A stretch of 18,775 nt of DNA, taken from Betaproteobacteria bacterium. Its GTDB lineage: Bacteria; Pseudomonadota; Gammaproteobacteria; Burkholderiales; SG8-39. The notes below the pieces were generated by a model, which had not been told where the DNA came from, made no database searches, and saw only the letters and a program-made list of their open reading frames with translations. Shown piece after piece: positions 1 through 6,457 of this stretch. Numbering within the stretch: position 1 is the first letter of the stretch; each line of letters begins with the position of its first letter. Position numbers and translations under genes: made by a program. The stretch spans positions 1 through 18,775 of the forward strand of contig VBCT01000056.1 in assembly GCA_005882235.1 (NCBI GenBank). The letters run 5' to 3'.

Positions 1-1857
1 CTTCGGCAATTTGTCGGTGTAGGTGGACTTGAGCTTGGAGATTTCCCGGTAGTCGAGGAGGATCTTCGCGAGCGGGTGATCGAGCGCGAGTTTCTCCAGC
101 ACGTCCTCGTCGGTCGAGGGCGCGCCGGAGGGCGTCTTCTTGATGACGGGCATTCCTTTTTTCTCGAAGAAGATCTCGGCGATCTGTTTCGGCGAACCGA
201 GGTTGAAGGGTTGCCCGGCCTCCTTGTGAGCCCTGCTCTCGAGTTCGAGCATCTTCTGCCCCAGCTCGTGGCTCATCGCCTCGAGCTGCGCCGCGTCGAT
301 CAGGACCCCGTCCCTCTCCATCCTGAAAAGGACTTCGCGCGCAGGAAGCTCGATCGAGCCGTAGACATAGAGGAGCTTCTCTGCGGCCTCCAGTTTCGGA
401 AAGAGCGTATGGTGGATCCGGAGCGTGAGGTCGGCGTCCTCGGCGGCGTAGGCCGCGGCGCGCGCGACATCGACCTGCTCGAAGGGAATGCGCCCGACGC
501 CCGTTCCCGTCACCTCGTCGTAAGTGAGGGTCTTCAGCCCGAGATGGCGCGTGGCGAGGCTGTCCATGTCGTGGCGCGCGTGGCTCTCCAGCACATAGGA
601 TTCGAGCAGCGTGTCGTGCGTGATGCCCCTCAAGGCGACGCCGTGATTGGCGAGCACGTGCTGGTCGTACTTGATGTTCTGGCCGAGCTTCTTGTGCTTT
701 TCGCTCTCGAGCCAGGGTTTCAGCATTGCAAGCGCCCGCTCGACGCCCAATTGGGCCGGCGCGCCGGCGTAGCTGTGCGCGAGCGGCAGGTAGGCCGCGC
801 GGCCCGCAAGCACGCAGAAAGACATGCCCACGAGCCGCGCCTGCATCGGGTCGAGGCTCGTCGTCTCGGTGTCGAAAGCGACGAGCTCGGCCGCCTCGAG
901 ATTCTTCAGCCAACGCGCGAGATCGGCTTCTTCGACGAGCGTCTCGTAGCGGCGCTCCTCCCGGTCCGCGCGGACGGGCTCGGGGCTAGGCGCCGGAGGC
1001 GGGGAGGTGTCGCTGGCCGTCTCCTTCAGCCAGGTCTTGAATCCGAAATGGGAAATCAATTCGGCCAGGCGCTTCTCGTCCCGGGGGCCGAGCTTCAGCT
1101 CTTCCAGCTTGACCGGCAACTCCAGATCGCATTTCACCGCGAGCAATGCCTGGGCTTGGGGGAGCCAGTCGAGCGCCTTTCGCAGATTTTCGCCGACCGC
1201 GCCGCCGATCTCATCCGCATGCCGCACCACCTCCTCGAGCGAGCCGTATTGCTCGAGCCACTTCGCCGCGGTTTTCGGACCGACCTTGTCGACCCCCGGC
1301 ACGTTGTCCACAGAGTCGCCGACGAGCGTCAGGTAGTCGAGCATGCGCTCAGGGCGCACGCCGAACTTCGCCTGCACGCCCGCGGGATCGAGGCGCTCGT
1401 TCGACATCGTGTTGACGAGGGTCACGCGGTCGGAGACAAGTTGCGCGAGGTCCTTGTCGCCGGTGGAAATCACGCAGCGCAGCCCGCGCTTCTCGGCCTC
1501 GCGCGCGAGCGTGCCGATGACGTCGTCCGCCTCCACGCCTTCGATCTGCAGCAAAGGCCAGCCCGAGGCCCGTATTGCGTCGAGTAGCGGCCCGACCTGC
1601 GCGCCGAGATCGTCGGGCATGGGCGGTCGGTTCGCCTTGTATTGCGCGTACATCTCATCGCGGAAAGTCTTGCCTCGCGCATCGAAGACGCATGCAAGAT
1701 AGTCGGCCTTGTAGTCGGCAAGGAGGCGCCGTAGCATGTTGAGCACGCCGTAGATCGCGCCGGTGGGCTCGCCCGCCGCGTTGCGCAGGTCGGGCAACGC
1801 ATGGAAAGCGCGGTATAGGTACGACGACCCGTCAACCAGCAGGAGCGTTTTTTCCAA
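1..1857 (-). CDS. polA: DNA polymerase I, N-terminal 619 residues (3' end outside window)
   Basis: PolA fills gaps and removes RNA primers in replication and repair. The visible part begins with the 5'-3' exonuclease domain: residues 5-20 read like LLLVDGSSYLYRAFHAL, and VEADDVIGTLA lies at about 108-118. A proofreading domain follows whose three exo motifs look intact: FDTET at 328-332, NIKYD at 394-398 and YAAED at 470-474. The reading ends in the conserved KLKSTYTDKLP stretch just before the polymerase palm, so roughly the last 300 residues lie beyond position 1. The start is a TTG at 1857-1855: an in-frame TAA lies two codons upstream and the N-terminus matches the family from there. There is no clear Shine-Dalgarno sequence. 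The neighbouring DUF2782 and thrB genes are usual betaproteobacterial companions. A long open frame on the plus strand (76-1587) is only its shadow. Confidence 0.97.
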   Translation of the reverse strand, partial: MEKTLLLVDGSSYLYRAFHALPDLRNAAGEPTGAIYGVLNMLRRLLADYKADYLACVFDARGKTFRDEMYAQYKANRPPMPDDLGAQVGPLLDAIRASGWPLLQIEGVEADDVIGTLAREAEKRGLRCVISTGDKDLAQLVSDRVTLVNTMSNERLDPAGVQAKFGVRPERMLDYLTLVGDSVDNVPGVDKVGPKTAAKWLEQYGSLEEVVRHADEIGGAVGENLRKALDWLPQAQALLAVKCDLELPVKLEELKLGPRDEKRLAELISHFGFKTWLKETASDTSPPPAPSPEPVRADREERRYETLVEEADLARWLKNLEAAELVAFDTETTSLDPMQARLVGMSFCVLAGRAAYLPLAHSYAGAPAQLGVERALAMLKPWLESEKHKKLGQNIKYDQHVLANHGVALRGITHDTLLESYVLESHARHDMDSLATRHLGLKTLTYDEVTGTGVGRIPFEQVDVARAAAYAAEDADLTLRIHHTLFPKLEAAEKLLYVYGSIELPAREVLFRMERDGVLIDAAQLEAMSHELGQKMLELESRAHKEAGQPFNLGSPKQIAEIFFEKKGMPVIKKTPSGAPSTDEDVLEKLALDHPLAKILLDYREISKLKSTYTDKLPK

Positions 1858-1865
1858 GGGAACTT

Positions 1866-2000
1866 ATGAGCGACAAGATTCCGAAGTCTTTCGACGCGGC
1901 GTCGCGGGAGGTGAACGCGGCATGCGGAGCCTGGCGTCTCTCCCGCATTATGTCAGAATTCGTGGAGGCTACAGAGCGCGAAATCCTGCTCGAGCTCTGA
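1866..2000 (+). pseudogene. 44-codon remnant of a LOG-family (TIGR00730) nucleotide phosphoribohydrolase
   Basis: The ORF starts at ATG 1866 with an AAGGGA ribosome-binding site a few bases upstream and ends at TGA 1998-2000. Residues 22-38 read AWRLSRIMSEFVEATER. This closely matches the N-terminal helix of the longer LOG-family (cytokinin riboside 5'-monophosphate phosphoribohydrolase-like) proteins of betaproteobacteria, where the recalled consensus is SW-[RK]-x-F-x-IM-[AS]-EFVEATERL, followed by the Rossmann fold (VSIFGSAR). The Rossmann fold and the PGGxGTxxE motif are missing. After ATER the peptide ends in EILLEL, which resembles the C-terminal tail of the same family, so an in-frame internal deletion is possible. 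It could instead be a genuine small protein. The similarity is recalled, not searched. The start lies only 8 bp from the divergent polA start. Confidence 0.45.
1947..1955 (-). promoter_or_regulatory. Putative extended -10 element for polA
   Basis: On the minus strand the bases read TGACATAAT, an extended -10 form (TGn plus CATAAT, five of six consensus bases). No convincing -35 hexamer sits 16-18 bp upstream. It would start a transcript near 1940, giving polA an untranslated leader of about 80 nt. It lies inside the 44-codon LOG remnant, as it must if polA has its own promoter, because only 8 bp separate the two start codons. Tentative. Confidence 0.25.
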
Positions 2001-2040
2001 CAAGGCCCGACGCGCCGCGACGCCGGGAGCACGACAGTTC

Positions 2041-2063
2041 TGCTAGACTGCCCCCGTAAAGGA
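2041..2063 (+). promoter_or_regulatory. Putative extended -10 and ribosome-binding site of the DUF2782 gene
   Basis: TGC-TAGACT at 2041-2049 fits an extended -10 box (four of six core bases plus TGn) without a recognisable -35. AAAGGA at 2058-2063 is a good Shine-Dalgarno sequence 9 nt before the ATG at 2073 and supports that start. Confidence 0.3.
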
Positions 2064-2072
2064 TTTCAATAA

Positions 2073-2405
2073 ATGTCACGTCGATTCCTCGCTGCGGTTG
2101 TGCTTGCCATCGCATTACCGGCCTGGCCGCAGCAGCTGCCCAAGCTCGAACCGCTTCCCGAGCTTCCGCCGCCGCCACCCGGCGTTTCCTCGGAGCAGCC
2201 GGGCGAGCCGGCAGTGCGCATCCAGCCTGGCGGGGGCGACCAGGTCGAGGAGCAGCTCATCGACGGCCGGCGCGTGGTGCGCGTCACCACTCCGGCGGGT
2301 CAGGAGTACTACCTGGTCGAGGACCTGGGCGATGGCCCGGGTCTGAGAAACGAGAGCCTCGATCGCGGCGTGCGGGTGCCGCTTTGGGTGATCCGCCGGT
2401 TCTGA
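2073..2405 (+). CDS. DUF2782 family exported protein
   Basis: This is a 110-residue protein of unknown function. Residues 1-20 form a signal peptide (basic MSRR, then a hydrophobic AAVVLAIALPAW stretch), so the product is probably periplasmic. Residues 21-50 are rich in proline (LPELPPPPPGV). The C-terminal half, with VEEQLIDGRRVVRVTTPAG, YYLVEDLGDG and a closing VPLWVIRRF, matches the small DUF2782 family, which in betaproteobacteria sits between polA and thrB. Start choice is supported by AAAGGA 9 nt upstream. It is followed 34 nt later by the homoserine kinase gene and may be cotranscribed with it. No catalytic motif is visible. Family assignment is by recalled pattern and gene order. Confidence 0.8.
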   Translation: MSRRFLAAVVLAIALPAWPQQLPKLEPLPELPPPPPGVSSEQPGEPAVRIQPGGGDQVEEQLIDGRRVVRVTTPAGQEYYLVEDLGDGPGLRNESLDRGVRVPLWVIRRF

Positions 2406-2439
2406 CGCTGGCGCCGACGGCGGCGACCGCTCGGGCATC

Positions 2440-3378
2440 ATGTCTGTCTTCACGCGCGTCACCGCCGAGGAACTTTCGGCCTGGTTGAAACGCTACGCCA
2501 TCGGCACGCTGGTCGATCTGCAGGGCATCGCCGCGGGAATCGAAAACACGAACTACTTTGTCACCACTTCGCACGGCCGCTTCGTTCTCACGCTTTTCGA
2601 GCGGCTCAGTGCAGCGGAGCTTCCCTTCTATCTGAACCTCATGGCGCACCTTGCGCGTCACGGCATACCGTGCCCCGCGCCGATCGCCGACCGCAGCGAC
2701 GAGTACCTCGGGACCTTGAACACCAAGCCCGCCTGTTTCGTCACTTGCCTCCCCGGCGCCCCGGTGGGCTCGCCGCAGTCCATCCACTGCGAGCAGGTCG
2801 GTGCCACCCTTGCCGACATGCATCTTGCCGGAAGAGGCTACGGCGGGAAGCTCGAGAATCCACGCGGGCCGAAGTGGTGGCGCGAGGCGGCGCGCGAGGT
2901 GACACCGTTCCTCGACGAAGAGCACCGCGGGCTGCTCGCATCCGAGCTCGAATTTCAGGCGCGCTATCGCTCGCTCGATTTGCCGCGCGGCCCGGTTCAC
3001 GCGGATCTCTTCCGCGACAACGTGCTGTTCGAGCGAGAGCGCATCGGCGGAGTGATCGATTTTTATTTCGCCGGGATCGACGCGCTCCTGTTCGACCTCG
3101 CGGTGACAGTCAACGACTGGTGCGTGGACTCGGCAGGCGAAATCGACTCGGGGCGTGCGACGGCGCTCCTGGGAGCGTACCGCCGGGCCCGCGAATTCAC
3201 CCGGATCGAGGAGGAAGCCTGGCCGGTGCTGCTGCGCGCCGCAGCCCTGCGGTTCTGGCTTTCGCGTTTGCACGATTTCTACCTGCCTCGTGCGGGTGAG
3301 CTTACCCACGCGCATGACCCGGAACATTTTCGCCGGGTGCTCGAGGCGCGCCGCACCCGTCCTTTTCCTCTTGTCTGA
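2440..3378 (+). CDS. thrB: Homoserine kinase (choline-kinase-like ThrB type)
   Basis: Homoserine kinase phosphorylates L-homoserine with ATP, the step before threonine synthase in threonine biosynthesis, in the cytoplasm. The 312-residue product belongs to the aminoglycoside phosphotransferase/choline kinase fold rather than the GHMP type found in E. coli. Visible signatures are the N-terminal MSVFTxVTxEEL and GIxNTNYFV (residues 33-41), the catalytic loop HADLFRDN at 187-194 (catalytic D189, N194) and the metal-binding GVIDF at 204-208 (D207). Length is normal for the family. It follows DUF2782 by 34 nt, and the BPSS1780-family gene starts 57 nt after its stop, an order common near polA in betaproteobacteria. 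Nothing looks broken. Confidence 0.93.
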   Translation: MSVFTRVTAEELSAWLKRYAIGTLVDLQGIAAGIENTNYFVTTSHGRFVLTLFERLSAAELPFYLNLMAHLARHGIPCPAPIADRSDEYLGTLNTKPACFVTCLPGAPVGSPQSIHCEQVGATLADMHLAGRGYGGKLENPRGPKWWREAAREVTPFLDEEHRGLLASELEFQARYRSLDLPRGPVHADLFRDNVLFERERIGGVIDFYFAGIDALLFDLAVTVNDWCVDSAGEIDSGRATALLGAYRRAREFTRIEEEAWPVLLRAAALRFWLSRLHDFYLPRAGELTHAHDPEHFRRVLEARRTRPFPLV

Positions 3379-3435
3379 AACAGGCGGCTGCACCACACTG
3401 GCGAAGATGAGCACGAGCGGATTTCAAGTCTAGGA

Positions 3436-4218
3436 ATGCGAGTCGTTCCGGCGAGAAACGGCTGGTCCTGGCTCGTAAGAGGTTTTGCCCTTTTTCGCAA
3501 GAGCCCGCCGATGTGGCTGTTTCTGGTGTTCACGTACTGGATCGCCGTTGCGCTTCTCGGCCAGATCCGTTACCTGGGCCCCGCCACGTCTACCGTGTTG
3601 CTGCCGGCGTTTTCAGTCAGCTTCATGATCATGTGCGCGGTGCTCGAGCGCGGAGGCTTGCTGCGTCCTGCGCTGCTTTTCGCAGGTTTCAGAAGCGGGC
3701 CCGCCACCCTGGTCGCGCTGGGCGTTCTGTATCTTCTCTCGATCGTCTTGGTGCTTGGCGTCGCTTCGTTTGCGGACGCGGGCGCGCTGATGCAATGGGT
3801 GCTCTCCGGCCAGGAGCCCTCCATCGAGGCCTTGAGCGACGGCAGCGTCTCGCGCGCGATGCTGGTCGCGACCGTGGCCGCCACCCCGGTGCTGATGGCC
3901 TTCTGGTTTGCGCCCGTGCTCGCTGCATGGAACCGCATCGGCGCAGCTCAATCGCTTTTCTACAGCTTTTTCGCCGTATTGCGGAATTGGCGGGCGTTTT
4001 TCGTCTATGGGGCCGTACTCGCGCTGGCGGGGGCGGCCTTCCTGGTAGCGGTCACGGTCGCGGCTTTCTTGATGCAGGGAAACGTACAGGTGTTGCGCTC
4101 TCTTGTATTGATTCTTACCCTGATCTCGCTGCCCACGGTGTTCGCCAGCTTTTACGCGAGCTATCGGGACATCTTCCCGGAGAACGCAGTCCCGGCCGAG
4201 CCGCCGTCGAACCGGTAA
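3436..4218 (+). CDS. BPSS1780-family integral membrane protein
   Basis: This 260-residue inner-membrane protein has about six hydrophobic segments (around residues 26-42, 53-70, 90-112, 141-163, 187-212 and 218-240). The N-terminus VVPARNGWSWLVRGFALFRKSP and the segment with FWFAPVLAAWNRIGA, followed by QSLFYSFFAVLRNWRAF, match my recollection of the BPSS1780 family, whose function is unknown. ATG 3436 is chosen because the conserved N-terminus starts there; an earlier ATG at 3408 runs into TAG at once. The only Shine-Dalgarno-like AGGA abuts the ATG, so translation may depend on coupling with thrB. No catalytic residues can be identified. Confidence 0.75.
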   Translation: MRVVPARNGWSWLVRGFALFRKSPPMWLFLVFTYWIAVALLGQIRYLGPATSTVLLPAFSVSFMIMCAVLERGGLLRPALLFAGFRSGPATLVALGVLYLLSIVLVLGVASFADAGALMQWVLSGQEPSIEALSDGSVSRAMLVATVAATPVLMAFWFAPVLAAWNRIGAAQSLFYSFFAVLRNWRAFFVYGAVLALAGAAFLVAVTVAAFLMQGNVQVLRSLVLILTLISLPTVFASFYASYRDIFPENAVPAEPPSNR

Positions 4219-4290
4219 AGCCCGTAGCCGTCGCTGATTCTGCTATCCTTCGCCGAGCGCAGACGATTCGCCGATGCGGCGCCCCCGGAC

Positions 4291-4296
4291 GGGGAG
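4291..4296 (+). promoter_or_regulatory. Ribosome-binding site that fixes the HIT gene start
   Basis: GGGGAG lies 10 nt before ATG 4307 and selects that codon over the in-frame ATG at 4274, which has no Shine-Dalgarno sequence and would add an unconserved basic tail. A possible extended -10 (TGC-TATCCT, 4241-4249) lies upstream. Confidence 0.5.
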
Positions 4297-4306
4297 TAAA
4301 AATTTG

Positions 4307-4720
4307 ATGGACAAACCCTGCGAGCTATGCGATTCCCCCGGCGGGGATTTGCTCTGGCGCGACGGGTTCTGCCGCGTGGTGTTGGTCGACGATCCGGATT
4401 ATCCCGGCTTTTGCAGGGTGGTCCTCGAGCGGCACGTGAAGGAGATGACCGACCTTGAGCCAGCTGAACGCACACGGCTCATGAATGCGGTCTTCGCAAC
4501 CGAGGCCGTGCTCCGCGCGCTCCTCGATCCGGACAAGGTTAACCTCGCGAGCCTCGGCAACGTCACGGCCCATCTGCACTGGCACGTGATTCCGCGCCAT
4601 CAGCGCGATCGTCATTTTCCCCGTCCGATCTGGGCCGAGCCTGCGCGCGCGGATGTCCCGCGGCGCCCGGCTCCCGACCGCGGCGCACTTGCAGCCGCGC
4701 TGAAACGCAGACTGGACTGA
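4307..4720 (+). CDS. HIT family protein
   Basis: The 137-residue product is a histidine-triad nucleotide-binding protein, a superfamily of hydrolases and transferases acting on nucleoside 5'-phosphate conjugates. The active-site triad reads HLHWHVIPR (H89, H91, H93, with H91 the expected nucleophile). Other family features are the GFCRVVLERHVKEMTDL strand-helix segment and an N-terminal CELC pair (C5, C8), possibly metal-binding. ATG 4307 is preferred over ATG 4274 because of the GGGGAG site and because the conserved sequence starts there. The stop codon is 4 nt before the GTG of the PilZ-like gene, so the two are probably co-translated. The natural substrate cannot be read from the sequence. 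Confidence 0.9.
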   Translation: MDKPCELCDSPGGDLLWRDGFCRVVLVDDPDYPGFCRVVLERHVKEMTDLEPAERTRLMNAVFATEAVLRALLDPDKVNLASLGNVTAHLHWHVIPRHQRDRHFPRPIWAEPARADVPRRPAPDRGALAAALKRRLD

Positions 4721-4724
4721 CCCC

Positions 4725-6326
4725 GTGTCCAGCTTCGATCCCCCTAGCATCAAGCCGAACGCTGCTCCCGATTTCACGGATTCTTCCGGCTGCGCGAAGT
4801 GGTTGCAATCTCTGCCGCTCATCAACGTCGGCCCATCGCACGTTCGTCTCCTCGCACAGCTCGATGAGCTGAATGCCTGCAGCATCGCGCCTGCCGAGCG
4901 GCTCAAGATACTGGAGCTCTTGCGCGAGCCTGTGAGCTTCGTGCAAAAGGAACATTCCAAGAAATTTTCCAGCCGCCCTGCTCCGCTCGCCAAACCGGAG
5001 CGAGAGATCCTCGAAAGGGCGCACGCGCTCTGGGACGCGCTCTCATACGGATATCAGCACTGTTTGAGAGCGGTTGCGGGCGGCGCATCCGCCACGAGCG
5101 CGGCCTTGATAGGCGAGCGCGTCTTGTGGTGCACCGGGCAGAAGATGATTGCCTATTATCAAGCCTATCAGGACGTCGGCGAGCGCGAATGGAAGCTGCT
5201 GCACAGCGTCTATGCGTTCGTCGAGGAGCGGGGCGTGGCCGGAGGCGAAGTCGCCCATCCGACCCATAAAGGCAGGCAGACGACCTGTACGGAAACCTAC
5301 GCGCAGGTTCTGCTGATCGATCTTGCCAACCCCGGAAAGCTGACCCCGCGCCAGATCGAGCTCATTTCGCTCTGGCTCGAGCGCTGGACGCCGAAGGTCT
5401 CGATCGGACGCGCCCCCGCTGCCGCTGGTGACGGGGCCGCACCGCTGGTCATCGATCTTTCGGGTGCTGCCGGCGCCTCGCGCCGCATGCCGGAGGGGGA
5501 CACGACCCGCGTTCTCGACATCCACGAGCTTGGTAGCAGCGTGCGCAAGCGCGTCGGCCTGCTGCGCAAGGGCGAGACCCCTGCGGCGCTCGGCCTGGGC
5601 GAGGACGTGACTGCCCCGCTCGCCGAAAGCCTGCTCACCATGCTCTATCGGCGGTGGTGCGAGGACAAGCAATCGCGCGCGCACCCGCGCCGCGGCGCAA
5701 GCGGCACGGCACAGATCTGCTCGGGAATGGCCGCGATGCATTACTTCGTCACCGGCCGCGCGTTTGCGGCCCGCGGAGGCCCTCAGAAGATATCCCAGGT
5801 GCAGCACGAGCAAATTGCAACCCTCGGCCGAGTCACCACGCGCCACGAGGATGAGCCCGGCCCTCCGCCGGATTTCGCCGTCGAGACTTGGGAGATCAAG
5901 GACGAGAGTGCCTCCGGGCTGCGCCTCGCGCGGGTCGATACTGCCGCGAGCTCGCGCCTAATGCTTGGACAGCTGCTCGGGATCCGGCTGGCTGACGCGA
6001 AGGCCTTTCTTCTCTGCGCGGTCAAGTGGCTCTCAGTTTCGGTGGAATTCGAATTGCGCGTCGGCGTCCAAATCCTCCCCGGGATTCCCCAGGGAGCCGC
6101 GATCCGGGCGGTCGGCGCCCAGGCCGCGGCCGAGCAATACACCCAGGCCTTTCTACTGCCGGCGGTCGCCGCGCTCCAGGCACCGGAAACGCTGGTTGTC
6201 CCGGTGGGATGGTTCAAGCAGAATCGAGAGATTGAGGTGCTCACCGAGCGCCCCGGAAGGCTACGGCTTGCGTCGGTCGTCGATCGCGGCGCCGATTTCG
6301 AGCGCGTCACGTTCGAGGCGCTCTGA
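4725..6326 (+). CDS. Large protein with C-terminal PilZ-like domain, copy 1 (motifs intact)
   Basis: This is a 533-residue cytoplasmic protein with no signal peptide or membrane segment. Residues 1 to about 360 form a helical region with no motif I recognise. From 369 on there is RVTTR (R369xxxR373), then DESASG (D393xS395xxG398), then alternating strands (LGQLLGIRL, CAVKWL, LRVGVQIL). The 20-residue spacing between RxxxR and DxSxxG is what PilZ c-di-GMP-binding domains show, so a c-di-GMP effector role is inferred. The tail ends with VPVGWFKQ and DRGADFERVTF. It starts with GTG, 4 nt after the HIT gene stop. The next gene is a paralogue aligning over the whole length. I recall such proteins as annotated hypothetical in betaproteobacteria; the PilZ assignment is mine and not searched. 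Confidence 0.7.
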   Translation: MSSFDPPSIKPNAAPDFTDSSGCAKWLQSLPLINVGPSHVRLLAQLDELNACSIAPAERLKILELLREPVSFVQKEHSKKFSSRPAPLAKPEREILERAHALWDALSYGYQHCLRAVAGGASATSAALIGERVLWCTGQKMIAYYQAYQDVGEREWKLLHSVYAFVEERGVAGGEVAHPTHKGRQTTCTETYAQVLLIDLANPGKLTPRQIELISLWLERWTPKVSIGRAPAAAGDGAAPLVIDLSGAAGASRRMPEGDTTRVLDIHELGSSVRKRVGLLRKGETPAALGLGEDVTAPLAESLLTMLYRRWCEDKQSRAHPRRGASGTAQICSGMAAMHYFVTGRAFAARGGPQKISQVQHEQIATLGRVTTRHEDEPGPPPDFAVETWEIKDESASGLRLARVDTAASSRLMLGQLLGIRLADAKAFLLCAVKWLSVSVEFELRVGVQILPGIPQGAAIRAVGAQAAAEQYTQAFLLPAVAALQAPETLVVPVGWFKQNREIEVLTERPGRLRLASVVDRGADFERVTFEAL

Positions 6327-6380
6327 CGCACCTCGCGGGCGCGCCGTTCTCTGCCAATTTTTTCACATCCCGGCCACAGT

Positions 6381-6409
6381 TTGCCCGGCGTTTATGACCA
6401 CGTCATAGT
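6381..6409 (+). promoter_or_regulatory. Putative promoter with overlapping operator upstream of copy 2
   Basis: TTGCCC (6381-6386) and CATAGT (6404-6409) each match four of six sigma-70 consensus bases and are 17 bp apart. The spacer and the edge of the -10 are occupied by the perfect inverted repeat TATGAC-CAC-GTCATA (6393-6407), a layout expected for a repressor-controlled promoter. This is the only sizeable gap (131 bp) between the two paralogous genes. Confidence 0.35.
6393..6407. repeat. 15-bp inverted repeat TATGAC-CAC-GTCATA
   Basis: The arms are 6 bp and perfectly complementary around a 3-base centre. It is too short and too AT-balanced for a terminator and has no T-run. It lies 50 bp before the copy-2 ATG, inside a candidate promoter. 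A dimeric transcription factor site is the simplest reading. Confidence 0.45.
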
Positions 6410-6457
6410 ACAGTGCCATGATCGCAATTCGCAGAAACAGACCCCGAAACAGAACTC

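Noticed and set aside
76..1587. 503-codon open frame on the plus strand
   Set aside because: It is antisense to polA, whose conserved motifs are continuous on the minus strand. The arginine/glutamate-rich composition is the usual shadow in high-GC DNA.
2284..3414. 376-codon minus-strand open frame
   Set aside because: It is antisense to thrB, which has an intact catalytic loop on the plus strand.
4274..4306. In-frame upstream ATG for the HIT gene
   Set aside because: It lacks a ribosome-binding site and would add an unconserved basic peptide; ATG 4307 has GGGGAG at proper spacing.
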